Of a stretch of DNA of 54,314 nt, positions 26,383-35,361 are shown in pieces. The DNA is from Verrucomicrobiota bacterium (lineage in GTDB: Bacteria > Verrucomicrobiota > Verrucomicrobiia > Opitutales > UBA953). The position numbers and the translations under genes are program-made. The DNA is taken from contig VHCL01000007.1 in the NCBI GenBank assembly GCA_016871725.1, forward strand, positions 1 through 54,314. Reading direction: 5' to 3'. Every line of letters starts with the position of its first letter. The stretch's first letter is position 1. A model generated the notes under the pieces. That model made no database searches. It was not told the origin of the DNA and saw only the letters and a program-made list of their open reading frames with translations.

Positions 26383-26871
26383 TCATTTCGTCAGGTCGGG
26401 CGGCACCATCCACAGCAGGCTCCACGCGCCGAAGGGCCGCGCCCGGTCCGGCTTGCTCCGGCGTTCCAACGCCATCAGCCCGGCCTTGCGGAAGCGGATC
26501 GCTTCGCCGCCGTCGGCCAGGCCGAGCAGGAGCGCGGCCAGCTCCGCGAGGTGCGGATTATGGCCGACGAGCAGGCGGCTGCGCCGGGCCTTGGCGACCA
26601 CGGCCGCCGTCTTGCGCGGATCGGCCTCCGGCTCGAGGCCGGCGAAGACCTTCAGCGGCAGGTCGGAGCGGGTCGCCAGGCGGAGCAGCTGGGCGGTGCG
26701 GACCGCCCGCACCAAGGGGCTGTGCTCGATGGCCTCGACCTCCGCCAGCGGCGCGATACCCGCGCCCTGGGCGAGCAAGGCGACCTGCCGTTGGCCGTGG
26801 GCCGTGAGGTCGCGCGAGGCGTCGGGCGTCCCGGGGACGGCTTCGGCGTGGCGGAGCAGGAAGAGGCGCAT
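26383..26871 (-). CDS. sixA: SixA-like phosphohistidine phosphatase
   Basis: A 162-residue histidine-phosphatase superfamily protein. The RHG-type motif LFLLRHAEAVPG is at the N-terminus (His8), and a second catalytic region reads LLVGHNPHLAELA. SixA removes phosphate from phosphohistidine on HPt domains and HPr-like proteins; a partner here might be the HPr at 13.2 kb, but this is a guess. The ATG at 26871 was chosen because the motif follows directly. A much longer open frame upstream to 27684 is antisense to the carboxypeptidase and was not used. Confidence 0.88.
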   Translation of the reverse strand: MRLFLLRHAEAVPGTPDASRDLTAHGQRQVALLAQGAGIAPLAEVEAIEHSPLVRAVRTAQLLRLATRSDLPLKVFAGLEPEADPRKTAAVVAKARRSRLLVGHNPHLAELAALLLGLADGGEAIRFRKAGLMALERRSKPDRARPFGAWSLLWMVPPDLTK

Positions 26872-26946
26872 GCCGCCAAGGTGACGACCGGCGGAGCCGA
26901 CGCAAATCGGACTTGCTCCGCTCCGCCGTCCGTCAACCAATCGCCC

Positions 26947-27903
26947 GTGCGCATCGTCGCGACCGCCCTCCTCCTCTGCGCCGCGCTCACGGCGGGGACG
27001 GCCGCCCCGACGCGCTATTCGACCCAAGGCATGCGGGTGGACGGCACGATCTGCGTCGACGCCGCGACCGGGGCCGTCCTCGCGGAGACCACGGCCGACT
27101 TCCCGGGCAGCCCCGCCAGCGTGACCAAGCTGATGACCCTCCTGCTGGTCCTCGAGGACGTCCGCGCCGGCCGGACGACCTTGCCCGGCCGCGTCGGCGT
27201 GACCAAGGAAGCGGCCGGCACCGGCGGGTCCCAGATCTGGCTGGCCGTAGGCGAGACTTTCTCGGTGGAAGAGATGCTCTACGCCCTGATGCTGAAATCG
27301 GCCAACGACGTCGCGGTGGCGCTGGCCGTCGACCGAGCGGGCAGCACGGCGGCCTTCGTCGCCCGCATGAACCGCCGGGCCGCCGAACTCGGCATGACCC
27401 GCACCCGCTTCGTCACCCCGAACGGCCTCACCTACGGCCGAGGCCCCCACGACACCACGACGGCCCGCGACCTCGCCAAGCTCTCCGTCGTGCTCTGCGG
27501 CATGCCCGAAGCCCTGCGCTTCACCTCGGCCAAGCGCTATCTCCTCCGGCGCCCGCTCAAGCCGATGGAGGTCCTGAACCATAACCACCTGCTGGATTCC
27601 TTCCCGGGCTGCGACGGGCTGAAGACCGGCTGGACCGAGGCCGCCGACGCCTCGATCGTGACGACCGCCAAGGTCGGCGAGCATCGGGTCATCGCGGTCG
27701 TCCTCGGCTGCCAGAGCCCCCTAGGCGCCAAGGCCGAACAACGGCTCCGCGACCAGCTGGCCGCCGACCTCATGAAGGCGGGCCTGGCCAAACTCCAAGC
27801 CCAGCCCCGCCCCCCTGCCGTCCGGCCCGCCCCGAAAAAACCCGTGAAGCCCAAGGAAGAGCCCGGTTTCTGGGAGTGGCTAGGGGATTTGTTTGGCTTC
27901 TAA
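26947..27903 (+). CDS. D-alanyl-D-alanine carboxypeptidase (penicillin-binding protein, S11)
   Basis: A 318-residue exported peptidase. A GTG start gives a signal peptide (MRIVATALLLCAALTAGTAAP). The three active-site motifs are present: SxxK (Ser58, in SPASVTKLM), SxN (KSANDVAV) and KTG (CDGLKTGWTE). It trims the terminal D-Ala from peptidoglycan stem peptides. The C-terminus is Pro/Lys-rich and ends in an aromatic amphipathic helix (EEPGFWEWLGDLFGF) that probably anchors the protein to the membrane. It runs toward recA, 100 bases upstream of its start. Confidence 0.93.
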   Translation: MRIVATALLLCAALTAGTAAPTRYSTQGMRVDGTICVDAATGAVLAETTADFPGSPASVTKLMTLLLVLEDVRAGRTTLPGRVGVTKEAAGTGGSQIWLAVGETFSVEEMLYALMLKSANDVAVALAVDRAGSTAAFVARMNRRAAELGMTRTRFVTPNGLTYGRGPHDTTTARDLAKLSVVLCGMPEALRFTSAKRYLLRRPLKPMEVLNHNHLLDSFPGCDGLKTGWTEAADASIVTTAKVGEHRVIAVVLGCQSPLGAKAEQRLRDQLAADLMKAGLAKLQAQPRPPAVRPAPKKPVKPKEEPGFWEWLGDLFGF

Positions 27904-27934
27904 CCCCCGGTCGGGAGGGGGTGGAAAGAGATAG

Positions 27935-27948
27935 TGAACATTTGTTCA
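27935..27948. promoter_or_regulatory. Candidate LexA (SOS) box upstream of recA
   Basis: A 14-bp palindrome TGAACATTTGTTCA contains GAAC-N4-GTTC (27936-27947), the form of LexA operator known from Bacillus-type bacteria. It lies 56 bases before the recA start and 32 bases after the previous stop. The local sequence is AT-rich, as in a promoter. LexA itself is not in the window. Confidence 0.75.
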
Positions 27949-28003
27949 TTTTGCTTGCCTCGCTCGCTGCGCCCGGCAATTTCCATTCCGCATACCCAAC
28001 GTC

Positions 28004-29086
<1,083 letters not shown>

Positions 29087-29112
29087 CCCCTCGTTGTTGG
29101 CTAGCCATAGCC

Positions 29113-29139
29113 CGGGCCGCACGAAAGTGCGGCCCGTTT
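29113..29139 (+). terminator. Rho-independent terminator of recA
   Basis: A 10-bp stem (CGGGCCGCAC at 29113-29122, GTGCGGCCCG at 29127-29136) with a GAAA tetraloop is followed by TTT. It lies 27 bases after the recA stop. Confidence 0.85.
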
Positions 29140-29155
29140 CATTGGCGGGGTCCGC

Positions 29156-30451
29156 TCAGCGCACCGCTTCGACCTTGAGGACCGAGTCGACGGGCTTGAC
29201 CGCGGCCTGCACTGCGGCGGCCAGCCGGTCGAACTCGACCTGCGAGCTCTTCACGACGGCTTCCATGTCCGCCTTGGCTTCCTTGCTGCGGAAGAGGGTC
29301 TTGATCTGCTTGGTCTCGTAGGCCTGCTTCTCGGCCACGGCCTTCCAGATCCTGGCGAACGCCGGCGAGGTGGGGTTCTGCGGGAACTCGGCCGCGAGGT
29401 TCACGCCCTTGGCGAGCTCGGCGGCGGTGAAGATCTTCGAGGCTTCGCCCCAGGTGACCTTGACCTGCGCGGTCTTGGCCCCGGCGACCCGCAAGGTCAG
29501 CCGGTTGAGCTTCCGCTGGAAATCGGCCAGCGCGACGCCCGCGGCGAGGGTGCCGTCCTTGGTGACGTCGCCCGGCTCGAACGAAGCCGGCAGGCGGAAG
29601 CTGCGCAGCGAGACCACCCCGTCCTCGGCCTTGATGATGCGCTGGCCGTAACGGGCGTCGGCCTTGCCGGTCGCGAGGTCGACGTCGATCTGGCCGACGT
29701 CGCCGCGCAGGCCGAGGCCTTCGAGGAAGGCGGTGGCCATCACGACGTGGCCCGCCCAGCCCGGGTGCACGCCGTCGGCGCCCTCGAGCCTGAAGCCTTC
29801 TCCATACTTGCCGCGCGCCTGGTGGCCCTTCACGAGCATGGGCCAGTAGACGTCGGCGAACGCGACCTGCTCGGCCTGCGCGACCTCGATGCCGATGTTC
29901 CGGAAGTTGAGCAGGGCGAGGTTGAGCTCCTGCCAGGTTCCCTTGGCGGTCTTCACCCACGGCGGGACGGAATGGATGGTGCCCGCCGACCCGAGCACGA
30001 CGCGCACGCCGGCTTCCTTGAACTTGCGCACGACGGCGGTCTGGTTCGCGCGGTAGGTCGCGGCGATGGCGTCGTCCTGCGGCACGTAACGGAAGTCGTT
30101 CATGCCGTAGCAGGTGGTCGCGATGGTCGGCTGGAAACGCAGGACGTCGTTGTCCATGCGCTTGAGGAAACCGCCCGCCTGCTCGCCGCTCCAACCGTAC
30201 TGGCGGACGGTGACGTGCAGGTCGGAACGCGCGGCGACGAGGTAGGCCTCCATCAGGAGGCTGTACATCTTCTGCTCGGTGATGGAGTCCCCGCAGATCG
30301 CGAGCCGGTCGCCCTTCTGCAGGAGGAGGGCCGGCGTCCGGGGGGCGAGGTGGCCGACATATTCGGCCGGGACGATCTCCGGACGAGGCTGGGTCTGCTG
30401 GCAGCCGACCAGACCGAGACAGAGGAGCAGGAGCGCGCTGGGGTGTCGCAT
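29156..30451 (-). CDS. SGNH/GDSL-type hydrolase, lipoprotein
   Basis: A 431-residue predicted lipoprotein: signal peptide with lipobox LVGC (Cys17). The SGNH blocks are ICGDSITE (Ser56), the Gly block in YGWSGEQAGG, YGMNDFR (Asn) and GADGVHPGW (Asp/His). The catalytic domain covers about residues 45-265. A C-terminal 150 residues include a beta part and a helical tail (KEAKADMEAVVKSSQVEFDRL). It probably cleaves an ester or acyl group on a surface or external polysaccharide. It is unrelated in sequence detail to the SGNH enzyme at 20.5 kb, apart from the motifs. Confidence 0.85.
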   Translation of the reverse strand: MRHPSALLLLCLGLVGCQQTQPRPEIVPAEYVGHLAPRTPALLLQKGDRLAICGDSITEQKMYSLLMEAYLVAARSDLHVTVRQYGWSGEQAGGFLKRMDNDVLRFQPTIATTCYGMNDFRYVPQDDAIAATYRANQTAVVRKFKEAGVRVVLGSAGTIHSVPPWVKTAKGTWQELNLALLNFRNIGIEVAQAEQVAFADVYWPMLVKGHQARGKYGEGFRLEGADGVHPGWAGHVVMATAFLEGLGLRGDVGQIDVDLATGKADARYGQRIIKAEDGVVSLRSFRLPASFEPGDVTKDGTLAAGVALADFQRKLNRLTLRVAGAKTAQVKVTWGEASKIFTAAELAKGVNLAAEFPQNPTSPAFARIWKAVAEKQAYETKQIKTLFRSKEAKADMEAVVKSSQVEFDRLAAAVQAAVKPVDSVLKVEAVR

Positions 30452-30904
30452 GGGTCCGTTCTACGCATCCCCGGGCGCGAATCTACCCTCTTCTCTCGCC
30501 CGCTTGCTTTCCGGCGGGATTTTCCGCATATTGAACGTCCCCTGCGGTGTTCGACACCCGCGGCAGCCTCCCTTCCCTACGAACATAATATACGGGAGGT
30601 GCGACCCGACCGGCCTCGTCCGAGCCGTGGCAACGTACCGCCCACCTAAATCCAGGAACAAGTGGAGCTCCAATCGGAATCGGCACAGGCGGGGGACCTT
30701 TTTGAGAGACAGATTTGAGATAGCGGATGGAAGATGAGCGATGGGTGGGGATGCGATGACATCGCATCCAGCTGACCCGAGGCATGGTCGGGGCCACGTC
30801 ATGCCCTCCCCTCTGAAAAGGGCGCGGAGTAGGCACGCCGCTACCCTGCGTTCACGTATTGGCCTGACCGCCAACCGCTAACCGCCAACCGCTTCAACCC
30901 GACC
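30452..30904. other. 453-base intergenic region with repeat elements
   Basis: No convincing gene is visible. The gap lies between the start of the SGNH lipoprotein (left, minus) and the stop of the DUF1552 gene (right, minus). It should contain the promoter for the lipoprotein; an AT-rich patch (CATAATATAC, about 30584) is a candidate -10 area. A 21-base perfect palindrome (30749-30769) and a degenerate partner at 30781-30809 resemble the repeats near 47.1 and 48.7 kb. A short direct repeat (ACCGCCAACCGCT) occurs around 30870-30895. Confidence 0.5.
30745..30769 (+). repeat. REP-like palindrome with GTGG head
   Basis: GTGG is followed by a perfect palindrome, arms GGATGCGATG and CATCGCATCC around a single A. 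The palindrome is identical to the one at 48702-48722, about 18 kb away, and only the head differs (GTGG versus GTAG). This repetition across distant intergenic gaps indicates a dispersed element. Confidence 0.7.
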
Positions 30905-32221
30905 TCAGGATAGCTTCAAAGCCCCGCCTTCGCAGAGGGACGGGTTGCCGAACGTCTTCATCGGATGGCCGAAGCCCTGGGCGATCGCCATGAGCAGGCG
31001 GTTGTGCGGCTCCTTCTTGAACTTGAGGGCGCGGCCGGTCTTGAAACCGAGGCCGCCGCCGATGAGCACCCACGGGATGTCCTCGTGCGTGTGGCTGTTG
31101 CCTTTGCCGAGCTCGTTCGTCCAGACGATGGTGGTGTGGTCGAGCATGTTGCCCGTGCCGTCCGGCTCGGGCGTCTCCTGCAGGCGCTTCGCGAGGAAGG
31201 CGATCTGCTCGGCGAACCAGGTGTTGATCTTGGTGAGCTTCTCGACCGAGCCGGTGTTGAGGTCGGGGTCGTGCGAGAGCGAGTGGTGGCTCTCGTCGAT
31301 GCCGATCCACTTCATGCGGGCGCCGCCGACGGAATTGGTGAACTGGAAGGTCGAGACGCGGGCCAGGTCGTTCCGGAAGGCGCTGATGAGGAGCTCGGTC
31401 TGCAGGCGCGTGATCTGCGGGATGCTGTCGTTGTCGAGCGGCACGCCGGGCTCCGGCGGGTGCGGCACCTTGACGGCCGCCTGGGACTGGCTCTCCTTGA
31501 GCCCGCGCTCGAGCTCGCGCAGGGCGGTCGCATGCTGGTCCAGCAAGGCGCGGTCGCCCTTGTCCACGGCGCCGGCGACCTTGGCGATGTCGTCCTTCAG
31601 GCCGTCCAGGACGGAGCCGAGGTTCTCGCCTTCCTTCATCGAGCCGTAGAGCTTGTCGAAGAGTTCGTAAGGGCTGGAGACCGGGGCGACCGGCTGGTTG
31701 GGGCCGGCGTAGCTCCAACGCGTCCAAGGGTCGGCGCGGTTGCCGACGGCGACGCCGATCTCGAGCGACCCGAAGCGGGTCTTGGTCTGCGGGTTCGCCT
31801 GCAGGTAGGTGCGCAGCACCTGGTCGACCGAAGGACCGCTGGCCCAGCCGGCGGGCGCGCCGCCGCCGCCCATGATGTTGCCCGGGAAGAGCTCGATGCC
31901 CGTGAGCAGGCAGCTCATGCCGCGCATGTGGGAATCGCCGTCGCCGCGGACGCGGTTGTTCACGCCCTTGAGCGTGAGCATGCGGTCCTTGAAGGGCTCG
32001 AACGGCTTGAGGATGGGCTTGAGCGTGAACTTCGTGCCCTCCTCGTCGGGCCAGAAGGCCGGCGGGACGACGCCGTTGGGCGAGAAGACGAAGATGACGC
32101 GCTGGCGGCGGCCGGGGGCGGGCTCGGCGGCGCCGAGCGTGGCGAGGCCGCCGAGGAGCGGCAGCGCGGCGGCCGACAGGCCGAGGCGACGGAGGAATGC
32201 GCGACGATGTTGGAGGGTCAT
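30905..32221 (-). CDS. DUF1552 protein, Tat-exported
   Basis: A 438-residue protein with a twin-arginine signal peptide (HRRAFLRRLGLSAAALPLL). Family features include RVIFVFSPNGVVPPAFWP, SHMRGMSCLLTG, PSVDQVL and GNSHTHEDIPWVLIGGGLG. DUF1552 proteins of Planctomycetes and Verrucomicrobiota are always next to DUF1592/1588/1585 cytochrome-like proteins, as here (5-base gap). The pair is thought to serve periplasmic redox or degradation chemistry, but no reaction is established. The fold is related to alkaline-phosphatase/sulfatase-like DUF1501 proteins. Confidence 0.88.
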   Translation of the reverse strand: MTLQHRRAFLRRLGLSAAALPLLGGLATLGAAEPAPGRRQRVIFVFSPNGVVPPAFWPDEEGTKFTLKPILKPFEPFKDRMLTLKGVNNRVRGDGDSHMRGMSCLLTGIELFPGNIMGGGGAPAGWASGPSVDQVLRTYLQANPQTKTRFGSLEIGVAVGNRADPWTRWSYAGPNQPVAPVSSPYELFDKLYGSMKEGENLGSVLDGLKDDIAKVAGAVDKGDRALLDQHATALRELERGLKESQSQAAVKVPHPPEPGVPLDNDSIPQITRLQTELLISAFRNDLARVSTFQFTNSVGGARMKWIGIDESHHSLSHDPDLNTGSVEKLTKINTWFAEQIAFLAKRLQETPEPDGTGNMLDHTTIVWTNELGKGNSHTHEDIPWVLIGGGLGFKTGRALKFKKEPHNRLLMAIAQGFGHPMKTFGNPSLCEGGALKLS

Positions 32222-32225
32222 GGGC

Positions 32226-34580
32226 TTAGCGGGCGGAAGGGGCGGCGGGGGCGGCGGGAGCGGCGACGGTCGGCCGCAGGGCGGCGACGACGGCGACCTC
32301 GACGGCGAGGTTGCGGACGTGGAAGCCGTCGGCGCGGAACTTCTCGGTCAGACGGCCGACGAGCTCCGGCGAGTAGGCGGCCGGCGGCTGCTTCACGAGC
32401 GAGTGGAAGAGGTTGCGCACGAAGCCGGCCTGGCCGGCCGGGCTGTCCGCGGCGTGGACGGCGACGTCGCGGGCGCCGGTCAGCTTGAGCACGCTGCCGT
32501 CGGCGGCGACGTAGTCGGAGACGGGATCGACGGGCTTCTGGTTGTCGGTGGCGCGCACGCGCCCGACGGCGTCGAAGCGTTCGAAGCTGAAGCCGAGCGG
32601 ATTGATCGTGACGTGGCACGACATGCAGGCCGGCTTCGAGGTGAGCTCGGTGACCTTCTCCCGCATGGTGAAGGAGGGGTCGAACTTGTCGTCCATGAAG
32701 GCGATGGCCATGGGCGGCGGCTTGAGCATGCGGCCCAGGATGTTGCGCGTGACGAAGACGCCGCGGTGGATCGGCGAGGTGGACTTCGTGTAAGAGAAGG
32801 TCGCGAGGAGGTAGGGGTGCGTCAGCACGCCGGCGCGCTGGTCGGCGTCCATCCGGACCGGCTGGAAGCCGTCGCCCGGGGCGATCTTCTGGCCGTAGAA
32901 CTTCGCGAGGCGCTGGTTCATCAGGATGGTGTCGCCGAGCAGGAGCTGGCGGTAGTCGGACTTCTCGGACCAGACGACGCTCTCGGCGAAGAGGTCGAGC
33001 GAGGTGCGCAGGTCCATGACGACGCCCTGGTCGAAACCGGGGTATTCCTTCTGGTCCTTGGCGATCTCGGCGCCTTCCTCGACGTGCAGCCAGTCGTGCA
33101 GGAAGTCGCGCAACTTGGCCTTGGCGCGCGGATCCTTCATCATGCGCTGGGCGTGCTGGCGGACCTGGGCTTCGGTCTTGAGCTGGCCGGCGGCGGCGGC
33201 CTTCAGCAACGGCGCGTCGGGGACGGAATCCCAGAGCGCGAGGGCCAGGCGCGAGGCGACGGCGTAGTCGTCCTGCGGGCCGACGCCGGGATACAGGAAG
33301 GCCGGGTTCGAAAGGGTGAAGATGAAGGCGCGCTTGGCGGCGACTTCCGGGGCGACGTCGCCCGCGTAGATCGCGGCGAGGTCGGCCCTCTGCTCGTCGC
33401 TGAGCGGGCGGCGGTAGGCGAGCTGCGCGAAGCGCAACGAGAAGGCCTTGAGCTTCTCGGCGCGGTCCGGGGCGTCGGCCTTGGTGCCGGCGAGGCCGAA
33501 GACGGCCGGGCCGACCATCGCGGAGACCTGCAAGGCGCCCTTGGCGACGGCCTCGGTCCACTCCCGCGAGACGGAAGAGCCGCGTTCGTAGCCGATGCTG
33601 CCGTCGTCCGGCGGCAGCGGCACGGAGACGACGTGGACGTGGGAGGACCAGGCCGGCGAAAGGTTCGCGCGCGGGACGACGGTCCAGTCGCCGCCGGGCG
33701 GACGCCACTCGAGCCTCAGGCCCGCGGTCTTGTCCTTGTACTTGAAGAACTCGATCTTGACGGGGTAGCTGCGCCCGCCGAGCAGGAAGACCGACGCCTG
33801 CGCCGAGCGCGACATGCCGGAGCTCACCCAGAGGTCGATGAGCGCGTTCTTCTCGTTGCCGCCCTCGGGCGGGTTGACGTAGAGACGGACGCCGTTGGGC
33901 GAAGTGACGCGGAACTCGTACTCGCCGGTGTCGGGCGCCAGCACCGAGCCGGTCCAGTTGATGCTGAACTGCGCGGCGTACGTGCCCTTCTCGGGCGCGC
34001 CGGCGCCGAAGTCGAAGTCGATGACCGGGTCGACCTGCTTCTTGAACGTCGTCTCGGGCCGGTTGCGGTCCGGCATCTTGGGGTCACGCTCGGGCCGCTC
34101 GCGGTAGGTGCCGGCGAGGCCGCCCGACTCGGTCGTCCCGACGGCGCCGCGGAGCGAACCGAGCAGGTCGGCGATGCTTTCGCGGTACTGACGGACGGTG
34201 AGGTGGGCCAGCTCGATGCGGGGCGGATGATTCCGGGCGCGGGCCTCGGCGGAATAGAAGGCCTGGTGGATGTACTCGGCGGAGGCGGTGGCGTCGGCCA
34301 TCGACAGGGTGCCGGGATCGTCCTCGGGCATCTCGCGGGCGATGTACTTGGCCAGGGACGCGACCGACTTCTCGCCGACGAGGGGTTCGTCGGACTTGCC
34401 GGCGACGCCTTCTCCCGCCGGGCCGTGGCAGCTCATGCAGTCCTGGCGGTAGACGGCTTCGCCCGACCGGGGGGCGGCGAGGTGCTTCTTGTGATAACGC
34501 TGGCCTTGGCGGCCGGCGAAGGCGAGGGCGGCCACGCCGACGAGGGCGAGCCCTACCTTGATGGACCGGGAAATGGGCAT
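32226..34580 (-). CDS. Cytochrome c-containing DUF1592/DUF1588/DUF1585 protein with PA14 domain
   Basis: A 784-residue exported protein. An N-terminal anchor or signal (residues 8-23) is followed by a cytochrome-c module with CMSCH (48-52). A PA14-type beta domain lies at about 190-310 (WTGSVLAPDTGEYEFRVTSPNGVRLYV). Then come DUF1595 (about 378-440, LAYRRPLSDEQRADL), DUF1592 (about 440-565), DUF1588 (about 583-680) and DUF1585 (about 695-770). A second heme site CMSCH (652-656) lies inside DUF1588. The cognate DUF1552 gene follows. The PA14 domain suggests carbohydrate binding, so oxidation of a glycan or other polymer outside the cytoplasm is a plausible role. This is inference. Confidence 0.9.
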   Translation of the reverse strand: MPISRSIKVGLALVGVAALAFAGRQGQRYHKKHLAAPRSGEAVYRQDCMSCHGPAGEGVAGKSDEPLVGEKSVASLAKYIAREMPEDDPGTLSMADATASAEYIHQAFYSAEARARNHPPRIELAHLTVRQYRESIADLLGSLRGAVGTTESGGLAGTYRERPERDPKMPDRNRPETTFKKQVDPVIDFDFGAGAPEKGTYAAQFSINWTGSVLAPDTGEYEFRVTSPNGVRLYVNPPEGGNEKNALIDLWVSSGMSRSAQASVFLLGGRSYPVKIEFFKYKDKTAGLRLEWRPPGGDWTVVPRANLSPAWSSHVHVVSVPLPPDDGSIGYERGSSVSREWTEAVAKGALQVSAMVGPAVFGLAGTKADAPDRAEKLKAFSLRFAQLAYRRPLSDEQRADLAAIYAGDVAPEVAAKRAFIFTLSNPAFLYPGVGPQDDYAVASRLALALWDSVPDAPLLKAAAAGQLKTEAQVRQHAQRMMKDPRAKAKLRDFLHDWLHVEEGAEIAKDQKEYPGFDQGVVMDLRTSLDLFAESVVWSEKSDYRQLLLGDTILMNQRLAKFYGQKIAPGDGFQPVRMDADQRAGVLTHPYLLATFSYTKSTSPIHRGVFVTRNILGRMLKPPPMAIAFMDDKFDPSFTMREKVTELTSKPACMSCHVTINPLGFSFERFDAVGRVRATDNQKPVDPVSDYVAADGSVLKLTGARDVAVHAADSPAGQAGFVRNLFHSLVKQPPAAYSPELVGRLTEKFRADGFHVRNLAVEVAVVAALRPTVAAPAAPAAPSAR

Positions 34581-34616
34581 GGGGTTTCCGACCGCCTAGG
34601 ACAGCCGATAGTTCCG

Positions 34617-35300
34617 CTAAATCAAGCCCGCCTCGCCGAAACTGAACCACCCTTTGCCCCCCGGATCGGCCTCCGGCCGGCCCACCACCACGTGGTCCAG
34701 CAGTTCGACCCCGACGACCCTCCCCGCCTCGGCGAGCTGCCGGGTCACCGCCCGGTCCGCCGGGCTCGGCGTCGGGTCGCCGCTCGGATGATTATGGGCG
34801 ACGATGGCGGCCGCGGCCGCGTGCTTGAGGGCGTACCGGAAGACCTCGCGCGGATGCAGCAGCGCGCTGGTCGCGGTGCCGGAACTGACCTCGTGCAGGG
34901 CGAGCAGGCGGTTCCGGCGGTTGAGGCAGAGCACCCAGCATTTCTCGACGGCGAGCCCGGCCGCGAACGGCTCGAGCCGCGCCCAGACCTTGGCCGGGGC
35001 GTCGAGCTTCTCACCGGGATCCTGCGCGCGCTCGCGGATGCGCCGGGCGAGCTCCATCGCCGCCGCGAGTTCGGCCGCCTTGGCGGGGCCGAGGCCGTGG
35101 ACGCGGCCGAAGTCATGCGTGTCCCACGTCGCGAGGGCGGCGAGCGTGCCGGACTCGGCGAGCAGGGCCGCCGCGACGACCGGCGCCGGGGCGCCCTTGG
35201 TGCCGGCGCCGATCAGGAGCTCGAGGAGCTCGGCGTCGAGCAGGGCGCGCGGGCCGAGGCGGACGAGGCGTTCGCGCGGACGGTCTTCCGGAGGTTGCAT
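34617..35300 (-). CDS. radC: RadC-family JAB-domain protein
   Basis: A 227-residue protein. An N-terminal helix-hairpin-helix region (HDFGRVHGLGPAKAAELAAAMEL) precedes a JAB/MPN metalloprotease-like domain with the motif HNHPSGDPTPSPADRAVT and an upstream Glu (ALHEVSSGTATSALLHPREV). The historical link to DNA repair is doubtful; the biochemical role of RadC is unknown. It lies 36 bases upstream of the DUF1592 gene on the same strand, with no functional link apparent. The start leaves a short N-terminus (MQPPEDRPRERL). Confidence 0.92.
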   Translation of the reverse strand: MQPPEDRPRERLVRLGPRALLDAELLELLIGAGTKGAPAPVVAAALLAESGTLAALATWDTHDFGRVHGLGPAKAAELAAAMELARRIRERAQDPGEKLDAPAKVWARLEPFAAGLAVEKCWVLCLNRRNRLLALHEVSSGTATSALLHPREVFRYALKHAAAAAIVAHNHPSGDPTPSPADRAVTRQLAEAGRVVGVELLDHVVVGRPEADPGGKGWFSFGEAGLI

Positions 35301-35361
35301 CCTCCGATGACCGACGCTTCCGCGGCCGGGCTCAACCTAGGTTATGCCTCAGCGGAATCCT

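Noticed and set aside
26383-27684. SixA-like protein with a 271-residue N-terminal extension
   Set aside because: The extension is antisense to the carboxypeptidase; the RHG motif follows directly on the ATG at 26871.
30452-30904. Small gene (open frames at 30461-30874 minus and 30483-30836 minus)
   Set aside because: They run across the palindrome, lack a consistent coding bias and contain no signal or domain; the region is better read as promoter plus repeat.
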